A DNA stretch of 40,197 nucleotides. Origin: Parabacteroides sp. GTDB taxonomy: Bacteria > Bacteroidota > Bacteroidia > Bacteroidales > Tannerellaceae. Position 1 is the first letter of the stretch. Each line of letters begins with the position of its first letter. The notes beneath the pieces were generated by a model, which saw nothing but the letters and a program-made list of their open reading frames with translations, did not search any database and was not told the DNA's origin. Both the position numbers and the translations under genes were made by a program. The stretch lies in NCBI GenBank assembly GCA_020026285.1, contig JAHHQS010000016.1:1-40197 (forward strand), in the 5' to 3' direction. Below are positions 33,124-40,197 of this stretch, piece after piece.

Positions 33124-34703
33124 AGCTATTAAGAATACTTTATATTTGCTTGTTAAGCTGTTGTTCTTGGTTCGTCCATTCTCAAGAACAAGTTACTGAT
33201 ACTGTTCCTGTAAAGAAAACAAAAGTCTTTTTGGAGCATGCCAACTCATTGTCCTTTGATAAGGAAGTAAGACCTGACGCTCAGATCCTGATTGGTGATG
33301 TTTGCTTCCGGCATGACAGCTCTTATATGTATTGCGATAGTGCATATTTTTATGAGAAGACAAATTCGCTGGAGGCTTTCAGTAATGTCCGCATGGAACA
33401 AGGTGATACTCTTTTTGTTTATGGTCAGTATTTGTTCTATGATGGTAATACACAGATTGCCAGACTTAGAGATCTTGTCCGGATGGAAAACAAGCAGGTG
33501 ACATTATTCACTGATAGTTTGAATTATGAGCGTGTTCCTAATATTGGGTATTACTTTGAAGGAGGTATGATTGTTGATTCTCTGAATCAGCTGTCATCTT
33601 TTTATGGACAATATAGCCCGTCGACTAAACTGGCAGTCTTTAACGATAGCGTACGCCTTGAAAATCCGAATTTTACTCTTTATTCGGATACCCTTCATTA
33701 TAATACAGATACTAAAATCTCCACCATACTTGGTCCGTCTGTTATCGTTTCGGATAGTGGAACAATTCATACATCCAAAGGTTGGTATGATACAGTAAAG
33801 AATACGTCGATGTTATTAAACAGATCTCAAGTAACTTCGGGTAATCGTATATTGATTGGAGATTCGATAGCCTATGACAGGAATCATGGGGTTGGTGAAG
33901 TCTTTGGAGATATGTGTATTCAGGATACTTTACAGAAAATTATGCTGAAAGGTGAATACGGATATTATAATGAGAAAAAAGGATATGCTTTTGCTACTGA
34001 TAGCGCACGTTGTCTGGAGTATTCGCAAGGAGATACGTTGTATCTTCATGCAGATACGTTGGAAATGCAAACAATAGATTCAACTTATCGTGAAGTGAAA
34101 GCTTTTTATGGAGTTCGCTTTTACAGGAAAGATGTGCAAGGAGTCTGTGATTCAATGCAATTTAACTCTCGTGATTCTATATTGTATATGTATAATGATC
34201 CTATATTATGGAATGAACAATATCAATTATATGGAGATACTATTCTGATTCATATGGCTGACAGTTCAGTAGATCATGCACATGTGAAGCAATTTGCTTT
34301 CGCAATACAGGAAGTGGATACAGGTTTCTATAACCAGTTGAAAGGAAATGATCTGAAGGCTTATTTTAAAGGAAAGGCTGTCCGGCAGATTGATGTAGCA
34401 GGAAACGCCGAGTCTATATTTTATCCGATAGAGAAAGATGGAAGTATGGTTGGTTTGAATGCTACCAAAAGTGGCTATCTAACAATCTGGTTAAAGAATA
34501 ATAAACTTGATAAGTTAAAGATTTGGCCTAATCCACAGGGTAAAATGACTCCGATTCCGGATTTGAAACCTTCTGAAAAGACATTGAAAGACTTTTTCTG
34601 GTATGATTATATTCGACCTGTGAGTAAATATGACATATATCAAGTCAAGAAAAGAAAAGTTGAGGAAAAACCGAAACGAAGTAACAAGTTTATAGAAGAA
34701 TGA
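33120..34703 (+). CDS. OstA/LptA-like outer-membrane assembly protein
   Basis: A 527-residue exported protein with a signal peptide (MKLLRILYICLLSCCSWFVHS) and a repeated beta-rich body in the OstA/LptA style: recurring strands of the type DTLFVYGQYLFYDG, FTDSLNYE, FTLYSDTLHYNTDT and GDSIAYDR. OstA-like domains build the LPS bridge between membranes (LptA, LptD N-terminus). No C-terminal beta-barrel follows, so it is not LptD. The ATGA overlap with surA-like (33120-33123) points to coupled translation. A plausible role is LPS transport or envelope assembly, together with lptB elsewhere in the window. Confidence 0.82.
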   Translation: MKLLRILYICLLSCCSWFVHSQEQVTDTVPVKKTKVFLEHANSLSFDKEVRPDAQILIGDVCFRHDSSYMYCDSAYFYEKTNSLEAFSNVRMEQGDTLFVYGQYLFYDGNTQIARLRDLVRMENKQVTLFTDSLNYERVPNIGYYFEGGMIVDSLNQLSSFYGQYSPSTKLAVFNDSVRLENPNFTLYSDTLHYNTDTKISTILGPSVIVSDSGTIHTSKGWYDTVKNTSMLLNRSQVTSGNRILIGDSIAYDRNHGVGEVFGDMCIQDTLQKIMLKGEYGYYNEKKGYAFATDSARCLEYSQGDTLYLHADTLEMQTIDSTYREVKAFYGVRFYRKDVQGVCDSMQFNSRDSILYMYNDPILWNEQYQLYGDTILIHMADSSVDHAHVKQFAFAIQEVDTGFYNQLKGNDLKAYFKGKAVRQIDVAGNAESIFYPIEKDGSMVGLNATKSGYLTIWLKNNKLDKLKIWPNPQGKMTPIPDLKPSEKTLKDFFWYDYIRPVSKYDIYQVKKRKVEEKPKRSNKFIEE

Positions 34704-34716
34704 CATTATAATGAGT

Positions 34717-34770
34717 AACGAGCTTTGATTTTTATTCGAAGAGGATTGAATCAAAGCTCGTTTTGTTTTC
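34717..34770 (+). terminator. Intrinsic terminator after the OstA-like gene
   Basis: AACGAGCTTTGATT (34717-34730) pairs perfectly with AATCAAAGCTCGTT (34749-34762), 18-nt loop, followed by TTGTTTTC. Confidence 0.88.
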
Positions 34771-34875
34771 AGGAAGATTCTACTTTTAAGATATTTCTTG
34801 GCAGGATTTGAGGTTTGTTAAGAATACAAGAGAAAAATATATGAGATTTTGAAATAGGCTATCCTTCATTCTTTG

Positions 34876-34883
34876 TATCTTTG
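34876..34883 (+). promoter_or_regulatory. -7 element upstream of the 101-residue protein and mutL
   Basis: A perfect TATCTTTG about 48 bases before the ATG at 34931. The nearest TTTG (34848-34851) is 24 nt upstream, longer than ideal. Confidence 0.5.
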
Positions 34884-34930
34884 TTGAATAACGAAGTGAT
34901 AATATAACTTAACCCTAAAAATAAAAGATT

Positions 34931-35236
34931 ATGGCATTGTTCTCCTTTTATAATGTACGTAAACCTCGTCAGTTTGAACATAAACCAATTTATTGGGATC
35001 CTCATAAAGAGAAGATGGATGAGCGAGTACGTAGAATTAAACGTGAAATGGGTATGGAAGAAGAGTCATTAGAAGATTATAAGTCTGATATAAAAGGTTC
35101 TTTTATTGAAGGTACTACTCATTTGAAAAGGAGTAGAGGTAAAGGCGACAATTCACGTAGCCGTGAGTATAAAAATGTGAAACTTATAGTAGCTTTGGCT
35201 GTCCTGGCTGCTTTATTTTGGTATTTATATTTGTAA
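34931..35236 (+). CDS. Small tail-anchored protein coupled to mutL
   Basis: A 101-residue protein with a basic, charged cytoplasmic part (YNVRKPRQFEHKPIYWDPHKEKMDERVRRIK...) and one hydrophobic C-terminal segment (about residues 83-101, KLIVALAVLAALFWYLYL). I do not recognise a named domain. Its stop and the mutL start overlap as TAATG (35234-35238), so mutL translation is probably coupled to it. This layout suggests a conserved pair, though no functional link to mismatch repair can be claimed from sequence. Confidence 0.75.
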   Translation: MALFSFYNVRKPRQFEHKPIYWDPHKEKMDERVRRIKREMGMEEESLEDYKSDIKGSFIEGTTHLKRSRGKGDNSRSREYKNVKLIVALAVLAALFWYLYL

Positions 35237-37131
35237 TGAGTGATATAATTCATCTTCTTCCGGATAATATAGCAAATCAGATAGCTGCTGGTGAAGTAAT
35301 CCAACGACCAGCTTCCGTAGTAAAAGAATTAGTTGAGAATGCGATTGACGCTGGTGCTACCCAGATTCAGGTTCAGATAAAAGATGCGGGTAAAACTTTG
35401 GTTCAGGTCATTGACAATGGAAAAGGTATGTCTGAAACTGACGCTCGAATGGCTTTTGAACGTCATGCAACTTCCAAGATCTCTAAAGCGGATGATTTGT
35501 TTTCACTTCATACAATGGGCTTCCGAGGTGAAGCTTTGGCTTCAATAGCTGCTGTTGCTCAAGTAGAACTTCGTACTCGTCAGAAAGGAGCTGAATTAGG
35601 GACCTGTATGGAAATTTTTGGTTCTCAGTTGCAAAAGCAGGAAGAAGATGCTTGTCCGGAAGGAAGTATTTTCTCTGTCAAGAATCTTTTCTTTAATGTC
35701 CCTGCTCGTCGTAAATTTCTGAAAACAAACGATACCGAATTTAGAAATATCATTAATGAATTTGAACGAATAGCACTGGTAAATCCTTCGGTCGCTATGT
35801 CATTATATCATAACGGGACAGAGATAATGAATCTTCCTGAATCCGGAAATCGTCAGCGTATTATCAACGTTTATGGTAAAAATCAAAATCAGAAATTACT
35901 TTCCATAGAAGCAGAGAGTTCTTTGGTCTCTATCACTGGTTTTGTAGGAAAACCGGAAACTGCCAAGAAGCGTGGCGCCTTGCAGTTCTTCTTTGTAAAT
36001 GGACGTTTTATGAAGCATCCTTATTTCCATAAAGCGGTAATGCAGGCTTATGACCAGCTGATACCTTCTGGTGAAATGCCAAACTATTTCATTTATTTTA
36101 ATCTGGATCCGTCAACTATAGATGTTAATATACATCCTACCAAGACGGAGATTAAATTTGAGAATGAACAACCTATCTGGCAAATCCTGTTAGCTGCAGT
36201 TCGTGAAACTTTGGCTAAATCGAGTGCAATTCCTACAATCGATTTTGATGTAGAGGATGCTATCAATATCCCGGTCTATAATCCGGAAAAGGAAACAGGT
36301 GGATTTTCTACTCCAAAGGTTCAAGTGCATTCAGAATATAATCCGTTTAAGCGTGAAAATTCTGGAGGAAATGACAGACCGGCATTCGATTGGACTGAAT
36401 TATATAATAATTTTGAGGCAGATCGTTCAGAGGTGATTCCTGAAAATGAGGTTTTTGAAAAGAAGTTTGGTTCGACTCCTGTCGTGGAAAAACAAATTGG
36501 TGAGAAACCAATACAACAACCTCAAGTAGAAGAGAAAGTCTTGTTTTCGAATGTGAATGCGGCTTCTGCAAAGATGCCATGTTTTCAGTATAAGAACCGT
36601 TATCTGATAACATCTTTGAAGTCGGGTATGGCTATTATTGATCAGCATCGTGCACATTTACGTATATTATTCGAACAATATCAGAAATCAATCCGTCAGC
36701 AGAAGGCCGCTTCTCAGCAAATGTTATTCCCTGCTATGGTTGAATTTACTCCGGCGGAAGAAACTGTTCTTCCTTTATTACTGGATGACCTGACTTATTC
36801 CGGATTCGATTTGAGTAATCTGGGAGGTGGTAGTTATTCTATTAATGGAATCCCGGTAGAAATGGAAGGGGTTGATTGTGTTACTTTATTAAAGGATATT
36901 GTTGCGAAAGCAATTGAAACCGGTTGCAAGGTAAGTGATGATATATGTGATATGATATCTTTTTCTTTGGCTTCTGCTCAAGCAATTCCTGTTGGAAAGG
37001 TACTTTCAACAGAAGAAATGGATCATCTGCTGGCTTCATTATTCTTATGTTCAAACATGAATCTGACTCCGGATGGTAAGACTATTCTTTCAATGTTGAC
37101 AGATGATGAATTGGAAAGTCGTTTCCATTAG
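35236..37131 (+). CDS. mutL: DNA mismatch repair protein MutL
   Basis: MutL links mismatch recognition by MutS to strand removal. The 631-residue protein has the GHKL ATPase motifs ELVENAIDAG (31-40), DNGKG (60-64) and GFRGEAL (95-101), then the transducer domain (NGRFMKHP, DVNIHPTKTEIKF). The C-terminal dimerisation region contains DQHRAHLRILFE (469-480), where the metal-binding DQHA-x2-E-x4-E motif of nicking MutLs has Arg for Ala and Leu475 for the first Glu. The start at 35236 (MSDIIHLLPDN) overlaps the upstream stop; an in-frame upstream codon adds only hydrophobic residues of the other gene. Confidence 0.96.
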   Translation: MSDIIHLLPDNIANQIAAGEVIQRPASVVKELVENAIDAGATQIQVQIKDAGKTLVQVIDNGKGMSETDARMAFERHATSKISKADDLFSLHTMGFRGEALASIAAVAQVELRTRQKGAELGTCMEIFGSQLQKQEEDACPEGSIFSVKNLFFNVPARRKFLKTNDTEFRNIINEFERIALVNPSVAMSLYHNGTEIMNLPESGNRQRIINVYGKNQNQKLLSIEAESSLVSITGFVGKPETAKKRGALQFFFVNGRFMKHPYFHKAVMQAYDQLIPSGEMPNYFIYFNLDPSTIDVNIHPTKTEIKFENEQPIWQILLAAVRETLAKSSAIPTIDFDVEDAINIPVYNPEKETGGFSTPKVQVHSEYNPFKRENSGGNDRPAFDWTELYNNFEADRSEVIPENEVFEKKFGSTPVVEKQIGEKPIQQPQVEEKVLFSNVNAASAKMPCFQYKNRYLITSLKSGMAIIDQHRAHLRILFEQYQKSIRQQKAASQQMLFPAMVEFTPAEETVLPLLLDDLTYSGFDLSNLGGGSYSINGIPVEMEGVDCVTLLKDIVAKAIETGCKVSDDICDMISFSLASAQAIPVGKVLSTEEMDHLLASLFLCSNMNLTPDGKTILSMLTDDELESRFH

Positions 37132-37170
37132 GACCTTTACTTATCGGATAGTTTATATAAATATAAATTT

Positions 37171-37220
37171 TGATTCCAGCAATTCTTAAAAGAAAGAGAA
37201 ATGTTGGAATCATTTTTTTT
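37171..37220 (+). terminator. Intrinsic terminator after mutL
   Basis: TGATTCCAGCA (37171-37181) pairs with TGTTGGAATCA (37202-37212), one G-U, followed by T8 (37213-37220). Convergent nrdG ends 51 bases further on. Confidence 0.85.
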
Positions 37221-37270
37221 ATTGTGAATACATTTCTTTCTTATAAAGATATTTCTCTGTTGGAAACTCT

Positions 37271-37780
37271 TTAGTCTTGTATTTCAAAAGGATTGTAAGA
37301 GAAAAGAATGGTTTTTTGAGCTTTAAGTGAAGCTTGAACATCAATCAGACGTTGATTGGAACTTCCTCTGAATAATAAGTCTTCATCCTTCTTCGATTCG
37401 ATAAACGGGCCGTCTACAAGAACGTCTATGTATTCTAATAGAGCTTTTGGCTCAGGCATTTTTATAAGATTCTCGAATAAGAATCCTGAATAGCACCAGA
37501 TGGTCTTATTACTTTTTTCTTTGATAGCTCGGGCTAGTTCGGTAAAACCTTTGGCCTGAAACATCGGATCTCCTCCACTAAATGTGACATTGGCAAATTC
37601 ATCTGCTAAAATACGATTTAGGATCTCTTCCGTCTCAGTGTATTTACCATTATTGATATCCCATGATTCTGGATTATGGCAACCTGGACACTGATTCGGA
37701 CAACCAGCACAATAGATAGTTGTCCGAAATCCAGGTCCGTCCACTGTAGTATCTTCCAATATGTCTAATATCGAAATCAT
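37271..37780 (-). CDS. nrdG: Anaerobic ribonucleotide reductase activating protein
   Basis: NrdG is a radical SAM enzyme that creates the glycyl radical on NrdD. The 169-residue protein has the Fe-S motif CPNQCPGC with Cys27, Cys31 and Cys34 (C-x3-C-x2-C), preceded by Cys24, and the GGDP SAM-binding motif in TFSGGDPMFQ. The spacing to nrdD upstream is 18 bases. Together they let the cell make deoxynucleotides without oxygen, in keeping with an anaerobic gut-type Bacteroidales. Confidence 0.95.
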   Translation of the reverse strand: MISILDILEDTTVDGPGFRTTIYCAGCPNQCPGCHNPESWDINNGKYTETEEILNRILADEFANVTFSGGDPMFQAKGFTELARAIKEKSNKTIWCYSGFLFENLIKMPEPKALLEYIDVLVDGPFIESKKDEDLLFRGSSNQRLIDVQASLKAQKTILFSYNPFEIQD

Positions 37781-37798
37781 AGGACTATTTGATCTTCA

Positions 37799-40012
37799 TT
37801 ACTTATCAGTATGAGTTACTCTGTCTTTCAATTCAGAGAGTTTGGCATGGTTCCATCGATCGGTTGTACCCACTAAATAACCTGTAATTCTCTGTAATTT
37901 GTCTATATGTCTGCCTCCGCATTTTGGGCAAACTTCCATATTGGCATCAGAATTTTCATATCCGCAATCAAGACATCTGTTGCGTGTATGATTTACTGAA
38001 CCATAACCCATATTGTATTTATCCATCATATCAACAACTTGCATGATTACTTCAGGATTATGGGTTGCATCGCCATCCATTTCAACATAGAAGATGTGTC
38101 CGCCACGAGTTAAATCATGATATGGAGCTTCTATTTCTGCTTTATGACGTGCACTGCATTTATAATAAACTGGTACGTGATTTGAATTTGTGTAATAGTC
38201 ACGATCTGTGATACCGGGAAGAATACCGAAATCCTTTCGGTCCTTTTGAGTAAATTTGCCGGAAAGGCCTTCTGCCGGAGTACCTAATACACTATAGTTA
38301 TGTTGATATTGTTCTGAGAATTGATTAGCTCTATCACGGAAATAAGTAATAATCTTCAATCCCAATTCCTGTGATGCCGGATCTTCGCCATGATGTTTAC
38401 CTGTCAATGCAACCAGACATTCAGCCAAACCGATAAATCCGATACCAAGAGTTCCCTGGTTGATGACTGAAGCGACAGTGTCGTTCGGTTTCAACTTTTC
38501 GCAACCAATCCAAAGTGATTTCATTAATAATGGGAATTGTTTTGCATAAGCAGTCTTTTGGAATTCCATTCTTTCGTGTAACTGTTTAGCTGTAATTTCC
38601 AACATATGATCAAGTTTGGAGAAGAACATGGCTATTCGTTCTTCTTTATCTTTAATTCCCATACATTCGATAGCTAAACGTACAATATTGATTGTTGAGA
38701 AAGAGATATTTCCACGCCCGATGGAAGTCTTCGGACCGAAGCGGTTTTCGAAAACTCGAGTACGGCAGCCCATTGTAGCTACTTCATGATTATAACGTAA
38801 AGGATCGTCTGCTCTCCATTCTTCGCTCTGATTGAATGTTGCATCCAGATTTAGAAAGTTCGGGAAGAAACGACGAGCTGTTACTTTACAAGCTAATTTA
38901 TATAGATCGTAGTTGCGGTCTTCAGGAAGATAGCTGACACCTCTTTTCTTTTTCCATATCTGGATTGGGAAAATGGCTGTTTCACCTTTTCCAACACCTT
39001 GATATGTACTTTTCAATAATTCACGAATAACACAACGTCCTTCTGCTGAAGTATCAGTTCCGTAATTAATAGAACTGAAAACAACCTGATTTCCTCCTCT
39101 TGAGTGGATTGTATTCATATTATGGATGAATGCTTCCATTGATTGGTGTACACGGCTGACTGTTCTGTTAATTGCGTGCTGAATAATTCTGTCTTCGCCC
39201 TTTAAACTGTCAAGAGGCTTTTCGATGAAGTCTTCTATTTCTGCCTGATACAAATGTTTATAATCATTACCTGTCAGTTGTTCCAGAACTTGAACTTCTT
39301 CGATATAGCTGTTTCTTACATAAGGAGCCAGATAAAAATCGAAAGCAGGGATTGCTTGTCCGCCATGCATTTCATTTTGCGCAGTTTCTAGAGAAATACA
39401 GCCTAATATGCTGGCTGTTTCGATACGTTTTGCAGGACGAGATTCTCCATGTCCGGCTGAAAAACCATCTTTAAGAATATGATCCAAAGGATGCTGCACA
39501 CATGTCAAGCTCTTGGTTGGATAATAATCTTTATCATGAATATGTAGATAGTTGTTTTCTACGGCTTCTTTGACATCGCTACTTAACAAATAGTCGTCAA
39601 CAAAAGGTTTTGTTGTTTCGCTGGCAAACTTCATCATCATACCTGCAGGAGTATCAGCGTTCATGTTTGCGTTCTCGCGAGTGATGTCGTTTGATTTGAT
39701 ATTGATAATTTCAAGGAACATATCGCGTGTTTTTGCTTTACGTGCGATACTTCTCTGATTACGATAAGCAATATATTTTTGAGCAACATCTTTGCGGCTA
39801 CTATTCATAAGTTCCAATTCAACAGAATCCTGAATATCTTCAACTGTCATCTGTGGAGAACCCTTGAATGATATACGATCAGTGATTTGGCGGATCAATT
39901 GCATATCTTCTCCATTTTGGGTATGCAACATTGCTTTACGGATAGCCGTTGCAATCTTTTCTTCGTTGAAACCAACGATACGTCCGTCTCGTTTTACTAC
40001 TGTTTGAATCAT
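37799..40012 (-). CDS. nrdD: Anaerobic ribonucleoside-triphosphate reductase
   Basis: NrdD is the class III ribonucleotide reductase. The 737-residue protein has an N-terminal ATP-cone (about 1-95, starting VVKRDGRIVGFNEEKI), the catalytic ten-stranded barrel, and a C-terminal zinc site with Cys680, Cys683, Cys695 and Cys698 (CLDCG...CPKCGG). The glycyl radical residue is Gly711 in RITGYLVG. All are family hallmarks. It is the first gene of the nrdDG operon; the upstream region contains a perfect -7 element and repeats. Confidence 0.97.
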   Translation of the reverse strand: MIQTVVKRDGRIVGFNEEKIATAIRKAMLHTQNGEDMQLIRQITDRISFKGSPQMTVEDIQDSVELELMNSSRKDVAQKYIAYRNQRSIARKAKTRDMFLEIINIKSNDITRENANMNADTPAGMMMKFASETTKPFVDDYLLSSDVKEAVENNYLHIHDKDYYPTKSLTCVQHPLDHILKDGFSAGHGESRPAKRIETASILGCISLETAQNEMHGGQAIPAFDFYLAPYVRNSYIEEVQVLEQLTGNDYKHLYQAEIEDFIEKPLDSLKGEDRIIQHAINRTVSRVHQSMEAFIHNMNTIHSRGGNQVVFSSINYGTDTSAEGRCVIRELLKSTYQGVGKGETAIFPIQIWKKKRGVSYLPEDRNYDLYKLACKVTARRFFPNFLNLDATFNQSEEWRADDPLRYNHEVATMGCRTRVFENRFGPKTSIGRGNISFSTINIVRLAIECMGIKDKEERIAMFFSKLDHMLEITAKQLHERMEFQKTAYAKQFPLLMKSLWIGCEKLKPNDTVASVINQGTLGIGFIGLAECLVALTGKHHGEDPASQELGLKIITYFRDRANQFSEQYQHNYSVLGTPAEGLSGKFTQKDRKDFGILPGITDRDYYTNSNHVPVYYKCSARHKAEIEAPYHDLTRGGHIFYVEMDGDATHNPEVIMQVVDMMDKYNMGYGSVNHTRNRCLDCGYENSDANMEVCPKCGGRHIDKLQRITGYLVGTTDRWNHAKLSELKDRVTHTDK

Positions 40013-40053
40013 CTTAAATTTACTTTTTAAAAGACTAACAAAATTTTCTTCTG

Positions 40054-40061
40054 CAAATATA
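40054..40061 (-). promoter_or_regulatory. -7 element of nrdDG
   Basis: A perfect TATATTTG on the minus strand, about 42 bases before the nrdD ATG at 40012. No clear -33 TTTG is present, which would fit dependence on an activator. Predicted start near 40047. Confidence 0.5.
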
Positions 40062-40084
40062 CTAGCAATCTTTAATGATTTTCG

Positions 40085-40163
40085 TTTTGGAAAACTTTTG
40101 TACAGTTAAATAATGTTAATCTGGTAATAATCAGATTATTATAAAAATTTTTGGAAAACTTTT
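40085..40163. repeat. Direct and inverted repeats upstream of nrdD
   Basis: TTTTGGAAAACTTTT occurs twice in the same orientation (40085-40099 and 40149-40163), 64 bases apart. Between them is an inverted repeat TAATCTG/CAGATTA (40117-40123 with 40132-40138) with an 8-nt spacer. They lie just upstream of the predicted nrdDG promoter and are candidate regulator sites. Confidence 0.55.
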
Positions 40164-40197
40164 ATGGAGTGCAATTATTTCAGCATAATGGTAAAAA

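Noticed and set aside
1..40197. Mobile elements, prophage, toxin-antitoxin or defence genes
   Set aside because: No transposase, integrase, restriction, Cas, or toxin-like product was seen; most genes are conserved core genes.

Overview
The window is an AT-rich chromosomal segment from a Bacteroidales bacterium (phylum Bacteroidota), probably a relative of Bacteroides, Parabacteroides or Dysgonomonas. The evidence is: phylum-type promoters (TTTG about 20 nt upstream of TAnnTTTG) before many genes; no reliance on Shine-Dalgarno sites; a fimbrillin-like lipoprotein; lineage-typical neighbourhoods (histidine kinase-yceD-rpmF-fabH-era-der, ftsX-DUF3098-uppP-truB-queA-folK, parvulin genes-OstA); and a 429-residue MetK. 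The genus is not certain.

Layout. 1-1.5 kb: partial tRNA-Glu (-), DUF2721 membrane protein (-), recO (+), tRNA-Arg(CCT) (+). 1.5-3.1 kb: fluoride channel crcB (+) facing a fimbrillin-like lipoprotein (-), with a long hairpin between them. 3.1-3.56 kb: an AT-rich gap without a convincing gene. 3.56-8.9 kb: orphan histidine kinase, then yceD-rpmF-fabH-era-der (ribosome and lipid synthesis). 9.1-13.6 kb: ftsX, DUF3098, uppP, truB, queA, folK and a small basic protein. 13.66-15.1 kb: metK behind a SAM-II-type riboswitch leader. 15.3-19.4 kb: lipoprotein M16 peptidase and a lipoprotein GHL10-like protein. 19.5-21.05 kb (-): MlaF/MlaE-type lipid ABC transporter, divergent from lptB (+). 22.1-22.2 kb: four tandem palindromic units. 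22.2-23.15 kb (-): CPBP intramembrane protease. 23.4-29.2 kb: tig, clpP-clpX, recQ (protein folding, proteolysis, repair). 29.3-34.7 kb: three periplasmic or lipoprotein parvulin-type chaperone genes and an OstA/LptA-like protein, an apparent outer-membrane biogenesis operon. 34.9-37.1 kb: small tail-anchored protein translationally coupled to mutL. 37.3-40.0 kb (-): anaerobic ribonucleotide reductase nrdD-nrdG with a repeat-rich upstream region.

Most of the window is conserved core genome. I see no mobile element, CRISPR array, prophage, toxin-antitoxin pair or defence system. The most interesting signal is the metK leader: a SAM-II pseudoknot aptamer, a near-perfect 16-bp long-range helix overlapping its P1 strand, and an 8-bp hairpin that would bury the metK start codon. 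Together they suggest a translational OFF switch. Other points worth a look are the MutL with a degenerate endonuclease motif, the parvulin-less paralogue in the chaperone operon, the palindromic repeat cluster, and the direct and inverted repeats upstream of nrdD.
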